A stretch of 64,000 bases of DNA, from positions 239,368-303,367 of the forward strand of contig NW_025813696.1 of NCBI RefSeq assembly GCF_021917145.1, in the 5' to 3' direction. Below, one piece after another: positions 46,348 to 55,743 of the stretch; position 1 is the first letter of the stretch, and every line of letters begins with the position of its first letter. This DNA is from Hypomesus transpacificus (Eukaryota > Chordata > Actinopteri > Osmeriformes > Osmeridae). The notes below the pieces were generated by a model, which did no database searches, had not been told where the DNA came from, and worked only from the letters and a program-made list of their open reading frames with translations. The position numbers and the translations under genes were made by a program.

Positions 46348-47755
46348 ATGAAGCTGCATGGGGGGGTCCTGGGTGCCTCTGGGCTGGTGTGCATCGCCAT
46401 GCTGGTCATGATCTACCACAGGAGGAACCAAGAGGAGGAGTTGCAGACTAAAGTGCAGTTTCAGCTGGTGAAGCTGCAGATGACAGGAGACACACTGATG
46501 GAGAACCAACATGAGATCATCCGAATCCACAACCTGCTGGACAAAAACAATGCTCGGATGACCATGCTGGATCCGGAAGTCAGCCAAGTTCAAGCCACCG
46601 AGGAGATCTGGAAGAGCAAGCTGGACACATGCAAAGGAGAGACGGTGAGGGGGGAGCCATGGAACAGGCCTTCCTGTAAGACAGGTTCATGAGAATGAGA
46701 AATGTGTCCTCACTTCTCTTGTATTTCCTCTCCTCTGTATTGTAGCTTCACCGCTTCCCTGTTCCCAGCAAACCAAACGGAATCATTTATAACTGTTGTC
46801 TGTCATTGGTACTGTTTAGTTTAAGTCTTTAATTTAGTCTTTAATCTTATATCCGTTTGACTGGACGTGCTTGGCTGTTGCTTTAACTCACAGAAAAACA
46901 TGGCCGATGAGGTTGCGTTCATCAAATCACAACAAGCCGAAGTTTTTGGTGAGTCCTGGAGCCCAAAACATCCTGTTTCTTATTCAATGTATTTGTCCTA
47001 ATCCCTAACCCTAACGTTAACCCTAACCGGTACAATACAGTCCAGGATAACGGGGCAACCTGCTCTTTTCTTCACTGACTTCAACTGTGTCAGGTTTCAA
47101 CTTCTCCCACGGTTAGGTCTGGGCGTGCTTTAGAGGGGGAAGGAGACACCTGGTGGATGACTTGGTCATTACATCTCTTTAGTTACATTAAATTATCCCA
47201 GTTTGCTCGGTGCAACAAACGTATAACATTTTAATAACGAACAGAAATAAATATATATGCCTCCATCATGGCTGACAGTACAGACATTGGGACAGTACAG
47301 ACATATTCATATTTACACACTTTGTTTTGCACACTTACTGAAGGTTCTTATTTTCTGTCGTGCGTGTCTGTCCTCTCCTGTAGCCGAGTTTGAGAAAGAG
47401 ACGTCTGTCTGGGAGGTGGAGGTGAACTCTCTCCAACAACAGATGACTCAGCACAGCAAACTGTGTCACTTTGTGAAAGCAGGCTCAGAGGAAGCCAGGT
47501 AGGCACTTACATTCTTACATTGGAATCATTTAGCAGATTAGCTTTTAGAAAGTACACCAGATTCCTAGTCTCATCCATTCCTTCACAGTACAAAGACTGT
47601 TTCAGTTCATTGCACACCTTTTCTAACGTTCATTTATTTGAAATCTGTTCAGGAAACTGTGTGGAACTGTGGTTCCTAAGGAGAACCCTAAAGAACCTGA
47701 AGTTAAAAAAGCACCACAACCAGATGCACCACAACCAGATGCACCACAACCATAG
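46348..47755 (+). CDS. Single-pass coiled-coil membrane protein, copy B (unnamed)
   Basis: Paralogue of the gene at 43753-45430; no named family recognised. Exons 46348-46644 (297 nt), 46894-46948 (55 nt), 47384-47498 (115 nt) and 47653-47755 (103 nt) join in phase to 189 aa. The first exon is exactly the length of its partner's. The N-terminus MKLHGGVLGASGLVCIAMLV continues MIYHRRNQEEEL, a hydrophobic anchor followed by basic residues. The coiled-coil region includes IIRIHNLLDKNNARMTMLDP and EVNSLQQQMTQHSKLCHFVK, where the CxFV motif matches VCSFVDK in copy A. The tail KLCGTVVPKENP… ends in proline-rich APQPD repeats. Both copies join exon 3 to 4 at the same phase with (R/M)KL. Likely poly(A) signals (ATTAAA) lie near 47925-47940. 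Confidence 0.72.
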
Positions 47756-49938
47756 CTGCCAGAACAACAGAAAGAGAAGCAAGATGAAAAGATGAAATTA
47801 TAGTCGGTTTGGGAGCCTGGTTGTGTAATATTTAATTTTGTATTAAATCATCTTTTGAACCTCTAGATTATTTAACATCTTTTGATGATAAGATGACTGG
47901 AACTTTTAATTTTATTAAAGGTTATTTTGTGTCACATTAAAGCAGTGGAAAGATAGAAAATAACATGTTTTACTTGTTTTTCATTCCGTATTACCCTTTA
48001 CTTTGAATTTCCTTTTTTGTTTGTCAGTTAACCCCTTAACAAGCACACACACTCATGCACAAACACACACACACACACAAAAGAAAGAGGCATTGAATAA
48101 CTGTTATTAACCTTGTCTTAATGACCCTGCCTTAGGGTCTGTGTGTATGAGTGTGTGATTCTAACATATGTACCCACCAACAGTATAGACCAATCCCAGA
48201 GCCCAGAGTCGCCCTGTCGCTCCTCATCATTTTCACTCTGCCGGCCCGGTGAGGCGGGGTTCACCAAAACACTGACCAATCCAAGGCCTTAGATTAAACC
48301 AACTGTTTGTTAGTTGAAGTCTAATTCAGATTGATCTTTTTTTTGCACAGAACTGTGTAAGTGTGTGTACTGCGTCTGTATAAAACCATGAAACAGATAA
48401 ATTGTTCTGTGCTGAAAATATCAATTTCACTTTTGCATGATTCAAAGACTTTAAGAGGCAATGCACTGGTTATGTATGTGTGTATTTAGGGTTAGTGTTA
48501 TGCAATGAAAACATGAAGTAAACGTACAGCAAAACAGACGTAATCAGAACTGCCCCTTAAACATCATAAACATCTTCCTGCATTTCTGTGAGCCACATCA
48601 CACTGCGACAACATATGTTTGGTATCATAGTATATTATACTATTTTATTTCAGGACGTGTGTTGTTAGGTAACTGTGTCACATGACCAACAGCGTTCCCT
48701 TATTGGGATGCAGGGGACGGTTGTCCCTCTGCCCTCACTCAGATCCTGCTCCATGGGGACCTTGAAGGCTCGCTGGGGCGGAATGATGGGCGTCCGATGG
48801 CACAGGACTAATTGTGAGCCGGGGGGGGCATTGTCATCTGTGGAGCCCAGTGGATGAGTGGATGTTGGGGGAGAGGGAGGGGGGGGGCAGAGAAAGGGAC
48901 AGGCCCAAAGAGTGCAGTAGAGGTGGAGGGAGAAGCAGAGTAACAGTGAAGTTAGATGTGCTGCTGTGGTTACGTTAGCTTCTGGCTGAATCCTGGAGGT
49001 CTAGAGTCAGTTCACAGGAAGTGCTCCCATATCATGCTGACAGATATGTTCAGCACATGGTCTGCTGCTGTCCCAGCACACACACTCAGACACACTCAGA
49101 CACACTCAGACACACTCAGACACACTCAGACACACTCTACCACTTTGTCATCATGTCCAAAGATGAAAAAGTGACCATCAGGGGATTGTGTTACTGTCAT
49201 GATGAGAGTTGACCTTGGCAGGCCGCTGTGATCAGAGGTCATCTCCACAGAGTACTGTACTGAAGCTGAAACAGGATGTTTGTCTAAGGCTGTGAAATGA
49301 AACTTTACAAAAGTGGTGTTCACAAAAGTGCCAAACGCATGAAAAATACACCAAAGACAAACACAGAAACATGAGGAACAAGAGCAGTATAGGGAATGAC
49401 AGACTGATGACAAACATCTGAAAATAAGGAATGTTTATTTTCTTACAGGAATTGTGATTCTGAGCACAGTAAAATACTTTTATTGAAACCACTTCAAAGC
49501 TAAAGACTGTGTCCCTGACTGAGCCCTCAGCTACACGAGGTAGCCAAGCTTCAGACACACAATCATTTGAGTCAGTTTTGCCCTGCTAAAAATATTCAAA
49601 TGTCCCAGAGCCGATGAATAAACACCTTAGCAAGTGACAGGCCTGGCCATGACTGCTGTTGTCTTAGAGCACATATTTTTGTTTAGTAGAACTCCTGCCA
49701 CTGTATATTAACACTGGTACTGCCACTGCCAATGTATAGTAACACTAAGTACTGATCAAGTTTTGAAAGCATCATCTTTCTTCTTGGTGACTGTGAAAGT
49801 GGGGACGTCACGGCTGGATGATAATCACATTTATTGATCAGATTAATGTAGGGAGGAAAGACCGCAGGCTACAGCAATAAATCAATACATCTCTAATTAC
49901 ACTGAATGATCTGTGTGCCTCCTAACTCATAGGGGGTG
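47756..49938. other. Intergenic; possible unassigned minus-strand exons
   Basis: No gene can be named. Two minus-strand stretches read as open, non-repetitive peptide with plausible splice sites: about 48850-48665 (acceptor CTCCACAG; …PPGSQLVLCHRTPIIPPQRA…) and about 48285-48190 (…GRQSENDEERQGDSGLWDWS…, possible donor GTGGGT). They may be exons of an unknown gene or chance. ACACTCAG repeats lie at 49078-49137. Confidence 0.25.
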
Positions 49939-49945
49939 TATAAAT
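49939..49945 (+). promoter_or_regulatory. TATA box of a candidate gene
   Basis: GTGTATAAATACC has a strong match to the TATA consensus. It lies 217 bp upstream of an ATG in good context (AGAGATGG) whose frame ends at a consensus donor. Confidence 0.5.
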
Positions 49946-50155
49946 ACCAGGTCCCGTTTGAGACTTGTTCACACACACACTCACATGCACACACCTTCCC
50001 ATACTGATTCCCTTCTCTTAAACCTCTACTCACCACATACTCACCACAGAAACACACTCAAACCTCTACTCACCACAGAAAACACACTCAAAAAACACAA
50101 CTTTGCACACACCATATACAAATCCACTCACTTGCCCGTAAACACACAACCAGAG

Positions 50156-50559
50156 ATGGACTCCTGGCTCTCCGTTCATGAGACGGGCCTGCAGGACTCC
50201 TGGCAGGAAAAGAAGACCTTTGCAGCTGCACCATGGTTCTCATGTGAGTATAATATATCATAATTATATTATATATAATAATATTTAGGTATTGCTTCAA
50301 CTGTGGGATTGGTTTATCAGATATAAACATTTCTGTCCTCTACCCATCGGTCTTGTACCCTTCAGGAGATCTGAAGAGGTGTCAGTATTGGAAGGAGCTA
50401 AACACAACCCACCTCAGGCTAATTAGCTTGTTCCCAGATTGTGGAGGTGTGCTCGACCGCTGGGTTGAGGACGTGTGCTTGAAACTCTCTGAAGACAGAC
50501 TTGGAATTAGAATGTCAGTTTTTTCCAGCTGTACATCTCTCCTCTCAGTTGAACCCTGA
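50156..50559 (+). CDS. Candidate small spliced gene, function unknown
   Basis: I do not recognise the product. Exon 1 (50156-50243) encodes MDSWLSVHETGLQDSWQEKK then TFAAAPWFS and ends at a strong donor (CAT|GTGAGTATA), phase 1. The downstream frame LKRCQYWKELNTTHLRLISL…FPDCGGVLDRWVEDVCLK is reached in phase from acceptor GGAG|ATCTG (about 50370) or TTATCAG|ATATAAAC (about 50320). It ends at TGA 50557-50559. The best-looking acceptor (CCCTTCAG|GAG) would instead give an immediate stop after 29 residues. An alternative third exon could start after CTTTCTGCAG at about 50573. An AATAAA at 50933-50938 fits a transcript end. The TATA box, start context, donor and poly(A) signal support a transcribed unit; the exact protein is uncertain. 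Confidence 0.3.
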
Positions 50560-50573
50560 CTTTCCTTCTGCAG

Positions 50574-50670
50574 CTCTCTGGGTCTCTCCCATGTCGAGCT
50601 CTCTGGGTCTCTCCCATGTCGAGCTCTCTGGGTCTCTCCCATGTCGAGCTCTCTGAGTCTCTCCCATGTC
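50574..50670. repeat. 25-bp unit, about 3.5 copies
   Basis: Tandem GAGCTCTCTGGGTCTCTCCC plus ATGTC units lie just downstream of the candidate gene's frame. Confidence 0.9.
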
Positions 50671-51077
50671 ACAGGGCCAACGTGGACGTCTGCTGCGTCT
50701 GCTCTCTGCCAGAGGCTGTGTGATATGTTTGATATTCGGTTGTTCCTCTGCGTAATCACGTCAACTAAATATCAGACATATTCCTACAGAGTCAGGCACG
50801 CATCTCCACTCCACCAAAGCACCCGCCTGCTCGCCCCAGAGTACTGGCACAGCAGAATGCATCGTCTAAAGTTGAAGAATTGCTTGCTGAGTTGTCTCAC
50901 ACTTAATGTTGTTGCTGTTTAGTTTTCAAGGTAATAAAATGCTGCACTGAAAATGTTAATGATCTCAATGATATTTATTGAAAGTTACTTTCAATTCAAA
51001 TGGGCACATTTATTATTCATTTGTATCATGTGGAATACCCTCCTGACGAACAAAGACAACATCATGGAATTTCTGTG

Positions 51078-51238
51078 GTAGATATTCAGAGGTAGATATT
51101 AAGTGGTAGATACTAAGTGGTAGATATTAAGTGGTAGATATTAAGTGGTAGATATTAAGTGGTAGATATTAAGTGGTAGATATTAAGTGGTAGATATTAA
51201 GTGGTAGATATTAAGTGGTATATATTAAGTGGTAGACT
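51078..51238. repeat. Minisatellite, 14-bp unit GGTAGATATTAAGT, about 11 copies
   Basis: Homogeneous AT-rich array in intergenic DNA with a few variants (GATACTAAG, GTATATATT). Confidence 0.95.
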
Positions 51239-53255
51239 AATGTATTAAGTTTGTTTATGAAACGCAGAGGAAGGAAAATCAGGTCTCAGTGTTGAGTCTC
51301 AAGACCAACATGTTCTTGTTTAGTTTGTTACAGTCATGTGTGGAGTGTGTGTGGAATGTGTGTGTGTGTGCTTGTGTGTGTTTGTTCAAAGCCCATCCCA
51401 GAAATGAACACTTCATTCTCTCAGGAACAAGACCTGTTTTACTGCAACACAGATCCAGGACAGGATCCATAGCAAAGCACACAGATATATGAGAGTACTA
51501 GACCTGTTCCTGTTCAGAAACCTTTGACACGTGTAATGCTTGGTTGAATGTTGTTTCTGAAGAACAAGTTTATGTTAGCTGCTGCCCTATCACACCTGCA
51601 CACCTGGTTTTGTATACCTACCAATAGTTCCCATTTGATCTCATGCACACCTCTACGTCTGTCATCTCCTCTGGAATGGACCTGACTACAGGTCCAGCTA
51701 AACTCCACCCATGTGAACAGGACACTCATGCAGTCCCCCTCCACAATCACCACAAACATCCTCACCACTGAAATATGCTGTTTCTCTCTCTCTTTCTTTA
51801 TTCTGCAGAGAATCAGACAGTCCAATGTGTGTGTGTACATGTGTGTGTCTGTGTGTGTGTATTTATGTGTGTGTGTGTGAACATGTGTGTGTGTGTGTGT
51901 TCTGGTGTCTGCTTTCTGCATGCATGTGTGTCACATTGTAGGGTTAATAAAAAGAAAGTCAGAGCATGTGAAACCCTGCCTCTCCCTGAGCCGGCCCTGC
52001 CTCCTCCCCCCACGTGCCCATGTCCCACAGCAGGGTTACACATAGGGGGATGCTACTAATACAATTACTGGCCATGACATACTATTTTTAGACCACTTCA
52101 TTAATAGAACAGAACTGGAGGAATCCAACAGTTGTTTTTGTACATGAGCATTTCATTACGCAATGTCCAGCTCTGACTGATCACCCAACCAGGGAAGCTT
52201 TGATGGGTACATGCTTGTAAGAGCCCTGGGAACACTGAAACCATCCAGGATGTATCAGAGGATTGGAAGATGGTACAACAGTGTAATAAGGACTGTATAA
52301 ACCAGCTGTGAGGGAATAACTGGGTTGTTTAATAAATGTCTTTCTGCTCTCATTGTTTGACCTGGTAATCAACCGGCTGGATCACAGAACTGTGGGCGAG
52401 GACATAGATGTCAGATAACAGTTTAGAGACAGTGGACAGTGTGTGAGTCTGTTCCTGTGGACAGTGTGTGAGTCTGTTCCTGTGGACAGTGTGTGAGTCT
52501 GTTCCTTATCAGTGCACTCATTCTGGCTTGTTCAAACAACTTGTGTGACAAATGAAAATGTGTAACTATACATTGAAAGGGAAACACTATCAGGATAAAC
52601 AGTCTAACTCTCTCCTTCTCTCTCCTTTCTCTCTTTCTCTTTTACACACACACACACAGTCACAAACACCAATCAGATGTGTACCGTTTATGTATGTGAA
52701 TACTGACAGTGCATGATTAAAATTGTATTGATTTATATAATTAGATGTCATGCTGGATGCAAAAATACGTGGCTGTAATCCACAGCCAAGCCACATTCAA
52801 AGTGCCCACATTTCACTGGTTCATTAGAAATCGGAGAACCTCAAGTTAAGCATGCTTAAATGCGTAATTCTAAAGGTAATTGTGTCTTCAAGTAAAAGAA
52901 CATTCGGTAATTAATGATATCTTTGTCATTTCACATGAAAAACATGTAGTAAGCATCGGAGCACATCAATTTGAATGAAACAAGCATACAGACACGTAAC
53001 AGAACTGCCGACCACCTGCTCTGTGATTGGTAGAACTGCCCACCACCTGCTCTGTGATTGGTAGAACTGCCCACCACCTGCTCTGTGATTGGTAGAATTG
53101 AGGCTGTGGCTTGAATGACCTGTATGTCATCAGTGTTCAATACAGTTGGAGATGCTTTCAAAGTTAAATGACTGCTTTTGGCCAATGTTATCTCATTGGG
53201 TCCACACTGTGTGCACAGGGCCAATTATTACAAGTAGACAACAAGAGATGACGAG
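51239..53255. other. Intergenic, no gene recognised
   Basis: Holds TG-rich runs (51828-51900), three copies of a 25-bp unit with GGACAGTGTGTGAGTCTGTT at 52432-52505, and three copies of a 31-bp unit with CCACCTGCTCTGTGATTGGT at 53008-53098. No supported coding sequence. Confidence 0.55.
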
Positions 53256-53697
53256 TTTGCGTGTATGTGTGTGTGTATGTGTGTGTATGTGTGTGTATGT
53301 GTGTGTAGGTGTGTGTATGTGTGTGTATGTGTTGTGTGTATGTGTGTGTACGTGTTGTGTGTATGTGTGTGTATGTGTGTGTGTGTGTTGTGTGTATGTG
53401 TGTGTATGTGTTGTGTGTATGTGTGTGTATGTGTGTGTATGTGTGTGTATGTGTGTGTATGTGTTGTGTGTATGTGTGTGTATGTGTGTGTATGTGTTAG
53501 TATGTGTGTGTATGTGTGTGTATGTGTTGTGTGTATGTGTGTGTATGTGTTGTGTGTATGTGTGTGTATGTGTGTGTATGTGTTGTGTGTATGTGTGTGT
53601 ATGTGTTGTGTGTATGTGTGTGTATGTGTTGTGTGTATGTGTGTGTATGTGTTGTGTGTATGTGTGTGTGTATGTGTGTGTATGTGTGTAGATATAT
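53256..53697. repeat. TATGTGTGTG microsatellite
   Basis: About 440 bp of (TG)n interspersed with TATG and TTGTG. Long ORFs on both strands here (Cys/Val- or His/Thr-rich) are repeat artefacts. Confidence 0.97.
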
Positions 53698-53737
53698 AAA
53701 TGTGTGTCTAATAAGTCCCAGAAGGAGATCAGGGGAG

Positions 53738-54068
53738 AAACAGAGAGAGCAAGAGAGAGAGAAACAGAGAGAGCAAGAGAGAGAGAAACAGAGAGAGCAA
53801 GAGAGAGAGAAACAGAGAGAGCAAGAGAGAGAGAGACAGAGAGAGCAAGAGAGAGAGAAACAGAGAGAGCAAGAGAGAGAGAAACAGAGAGAGCAAGAGA
53901 GAGAGAAACAGAGAGAGCAAGAGAGAGAGAAAAAGAGAGAGCAAGAGAGAGAGAAAAAGAGAGAGCAAGAGAGAGAGAAAAAGAGAGAGCAATAGAGAGT
54001 GAAAAAGAGAGAGCAAGAGAGAGAGAAACAGAGAGAGCAAGAGAGAGAGAAAAAGAGAGAGCGAGATA
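53738..54068. repeat. GA-rich minisatellite, 24-bp unit, about 14 copies
   Basis: Units of GAGAGAGCAAGAGAGAGAGA plus AACA, changing to AAAAAGAGAG in the distal copies. It adjoins the preceding TG array and lies just upstream of the msmp promoter candidate. Confidence 0.95.
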
Positions 54069-54123
54069 GATGGATCTACATGTATAGAGAAACAGCAGTG
54101 GAGCAGATAGTAGGAGGTGAAGG

Positions 54124-54130
54124 TATAAAT
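54124..54130 (+). promoter_or_regulatory. Candidate TATA box of the microseminoprotein gene
   Basis: GGTATAAATATC lies upstream of a likely non-coding first exon of about 54155-54279 that ends at a consensus donor (CAGAAAG|GTAAGATG). The next acceptor (CTCCACAG, 54588-54589) opens the coding exon five bases before its ATG. Confidence 0.5.
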
Positions 54131-54594
54131 ATCTTAGAGCACAGACAACATCCCATTGTCCAAGACCCACCCGAAAGTAACAGAACGGAGAGCGGGGAGA
54201 CAGGGTCAACTCAGACTAGAGGAAAGGATCAGCTGAAAAAAAGAAGGGAAGATCAAAGTGAGGGGAACCTTCCAGAAAGGTAAGATGCTTTGGTAAGGAT
54301 AGGGTAAGATGCTTTGCTACTTGATAAGGATCCTGATGACAGGGATTGACAGAGAATGTTAAAAAAATTAATGTAAAAAGAAATGTCTTCAAAGATTACA
54401 TTTTGGGGTGGCGTTAGTTCACAATCCTCAGAGGAAATCGTTTTTTTTACTCAGGAACATGGAGGGAAGCATGCGTCTGGAATGAGACCGTCTTCATCAG
54501 AGATGTTCTACCTTATAGCATCCATCATGAAGTGGACCTGATAACTGGTGACTGGGATGGCTAAACTAATGGAAATCTATTCTCCACAGACACA

Positions 54595-55255
54595 ATGACA
54601 GACTCAGTGAGGATCATGCTTGTGGCGTTGGTGTTCGTCCTGAGTGCCTCTGTACCCTGCCTGACCATATCCAACAGTGGGGAGTGTTACTTTAACACCA
54701 AAGGTGCAGCACTATGTGGTGTAAGTGTGAGTGTGTCTTGTACCCCTGTGTGCTGATCCAGAGCACACCTGATCGGATGAGCGTGTGTTTCAGGGAGTTG
54801 TGAACACATGGGGCAGGTGTATGGAATAGGAGAGAGCTGGATGACTGAGGACTGTTTCCAGTGTGTCTGCATGGAACCATTTGGAGTGGGATGCTGTGAC
54901 CAGTAAGTGTGTGTTCCAAAATAAAAATGCTGTAATCTTTTGTCAGTCAGTCAGTCAGTCAGTCACTCAGTCACTCAGTCACTCACTCAGTCACTCAGTC
55001 AGTCAGTCAGTCACTCAGTCACTCAGTCACTCAGTCAGTCAGTGTTACTCACATGAAGCCCATTCCTGTTTCCCTGTCAGTGGATCCCAGCCGGTGGATT
55101 ATCCTGCCTGGTGTGAGGTGGTCCGCAAGCCAGACTCGTGCAGCAGTGTTGCTGTGATGAGAGCCAATCACAAGCTGCCATGTCTGTGGGGGAGAGGCCG
55201 TCTAAGACCAGGAGCAGGACAACCATGGAAATCTGACAATGACCCCTTATTCTAA
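54595..55255 (+). CDS. msmp: MSMP-type microseminoprotein, secreted
   Basis: Small cysteine-rich secreted protein of the beta-microseminoprotein superfamily, closest to prostate-associated microseminoprotein (reported as a CCR2 ligand in mammals). Coding exons 54595-54703, 54794-54902 and 55081-55255 join in phase to 130 aa (human about 139). MTDSVRIMLVALVFVLSASV is a signal peptide. The mature protein has GECYFNTKGSC, GESWMTEDCFQCVCMEPFGV, GCCD, QPVDYPAWCEVV, SCSSVAVM and HKLPCLWGRG, giving the ten-cysteine pattern of the family. The C-terminus is basic and glycine/proline-rich. The exon 1 donor is ambiguous: AAAG|GTGCAG fits the family spacing, but GTG|GTGTAAG 18 bp on keeps the phase and would insert six residues. 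A poly(A) signal AATAAA lies at 55513-55518. Confidence 0.87.
54943..55045. repeat. CAGT/CACT tetranucleotide repeat
   Basis: (CAGT)n with CACTCAGT interruptions in the last msmp intron. Confidence 0.93.
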
Positions 55256-55743
55256 AGTGTAAAATACAGTTCCTTTGTTTTTTCAAGTTACTTGTGATGC
55301 ATATAACACACTATTGGAAGAAAAATGTACCTAATAGATGTAAACTCATGCTTGTTATATCTGCAAAAGTACAAAATTGTAGTTAGTATTCATATCAAAT
55401 CCCCCTGGTATTTTGTGGAAATGACTTGATGTCTATTATAAAACGTACCTTATAAATGTATATGTCCTACACTTGCTGTAGGTAGGGAGTGAGTGTATGA
55501 ATTTGATGTTGAAATAAACAGATTTGTCAAAGTTGCTGAATTTTTGGTGGTTTTTTATCTCAGCATTCCAAGTCACCATTTCCAAAGTTTGATTGCAACA
55601 ACAGCATTTAGGACTTTTATTTTGAAATAAAATCATTATTTGGGCGCATACGTTCTACGTAGTAGTAGGTCGAGAGAGCAGGCCAGTTTGCCGCTGGGCG
55701 GAGGTGTGGACACGGAGCAAAGTTTTGTTTTCATGAATAAACC

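Noticed and set aside
45622-46593. 323-codon minus frame across the divergent spacer
   Set aside because: Antisense to the exon of copy B and through simple repeat; the spliced plus-strand model has matching paralogue structure.
53146-54283. Frames up to 338 codons rich in Cys/Val, His/Thr, Leu/Ser or Arg/Glu
   Set aside because: Pure TG and GA microsatellite translations on both strands.
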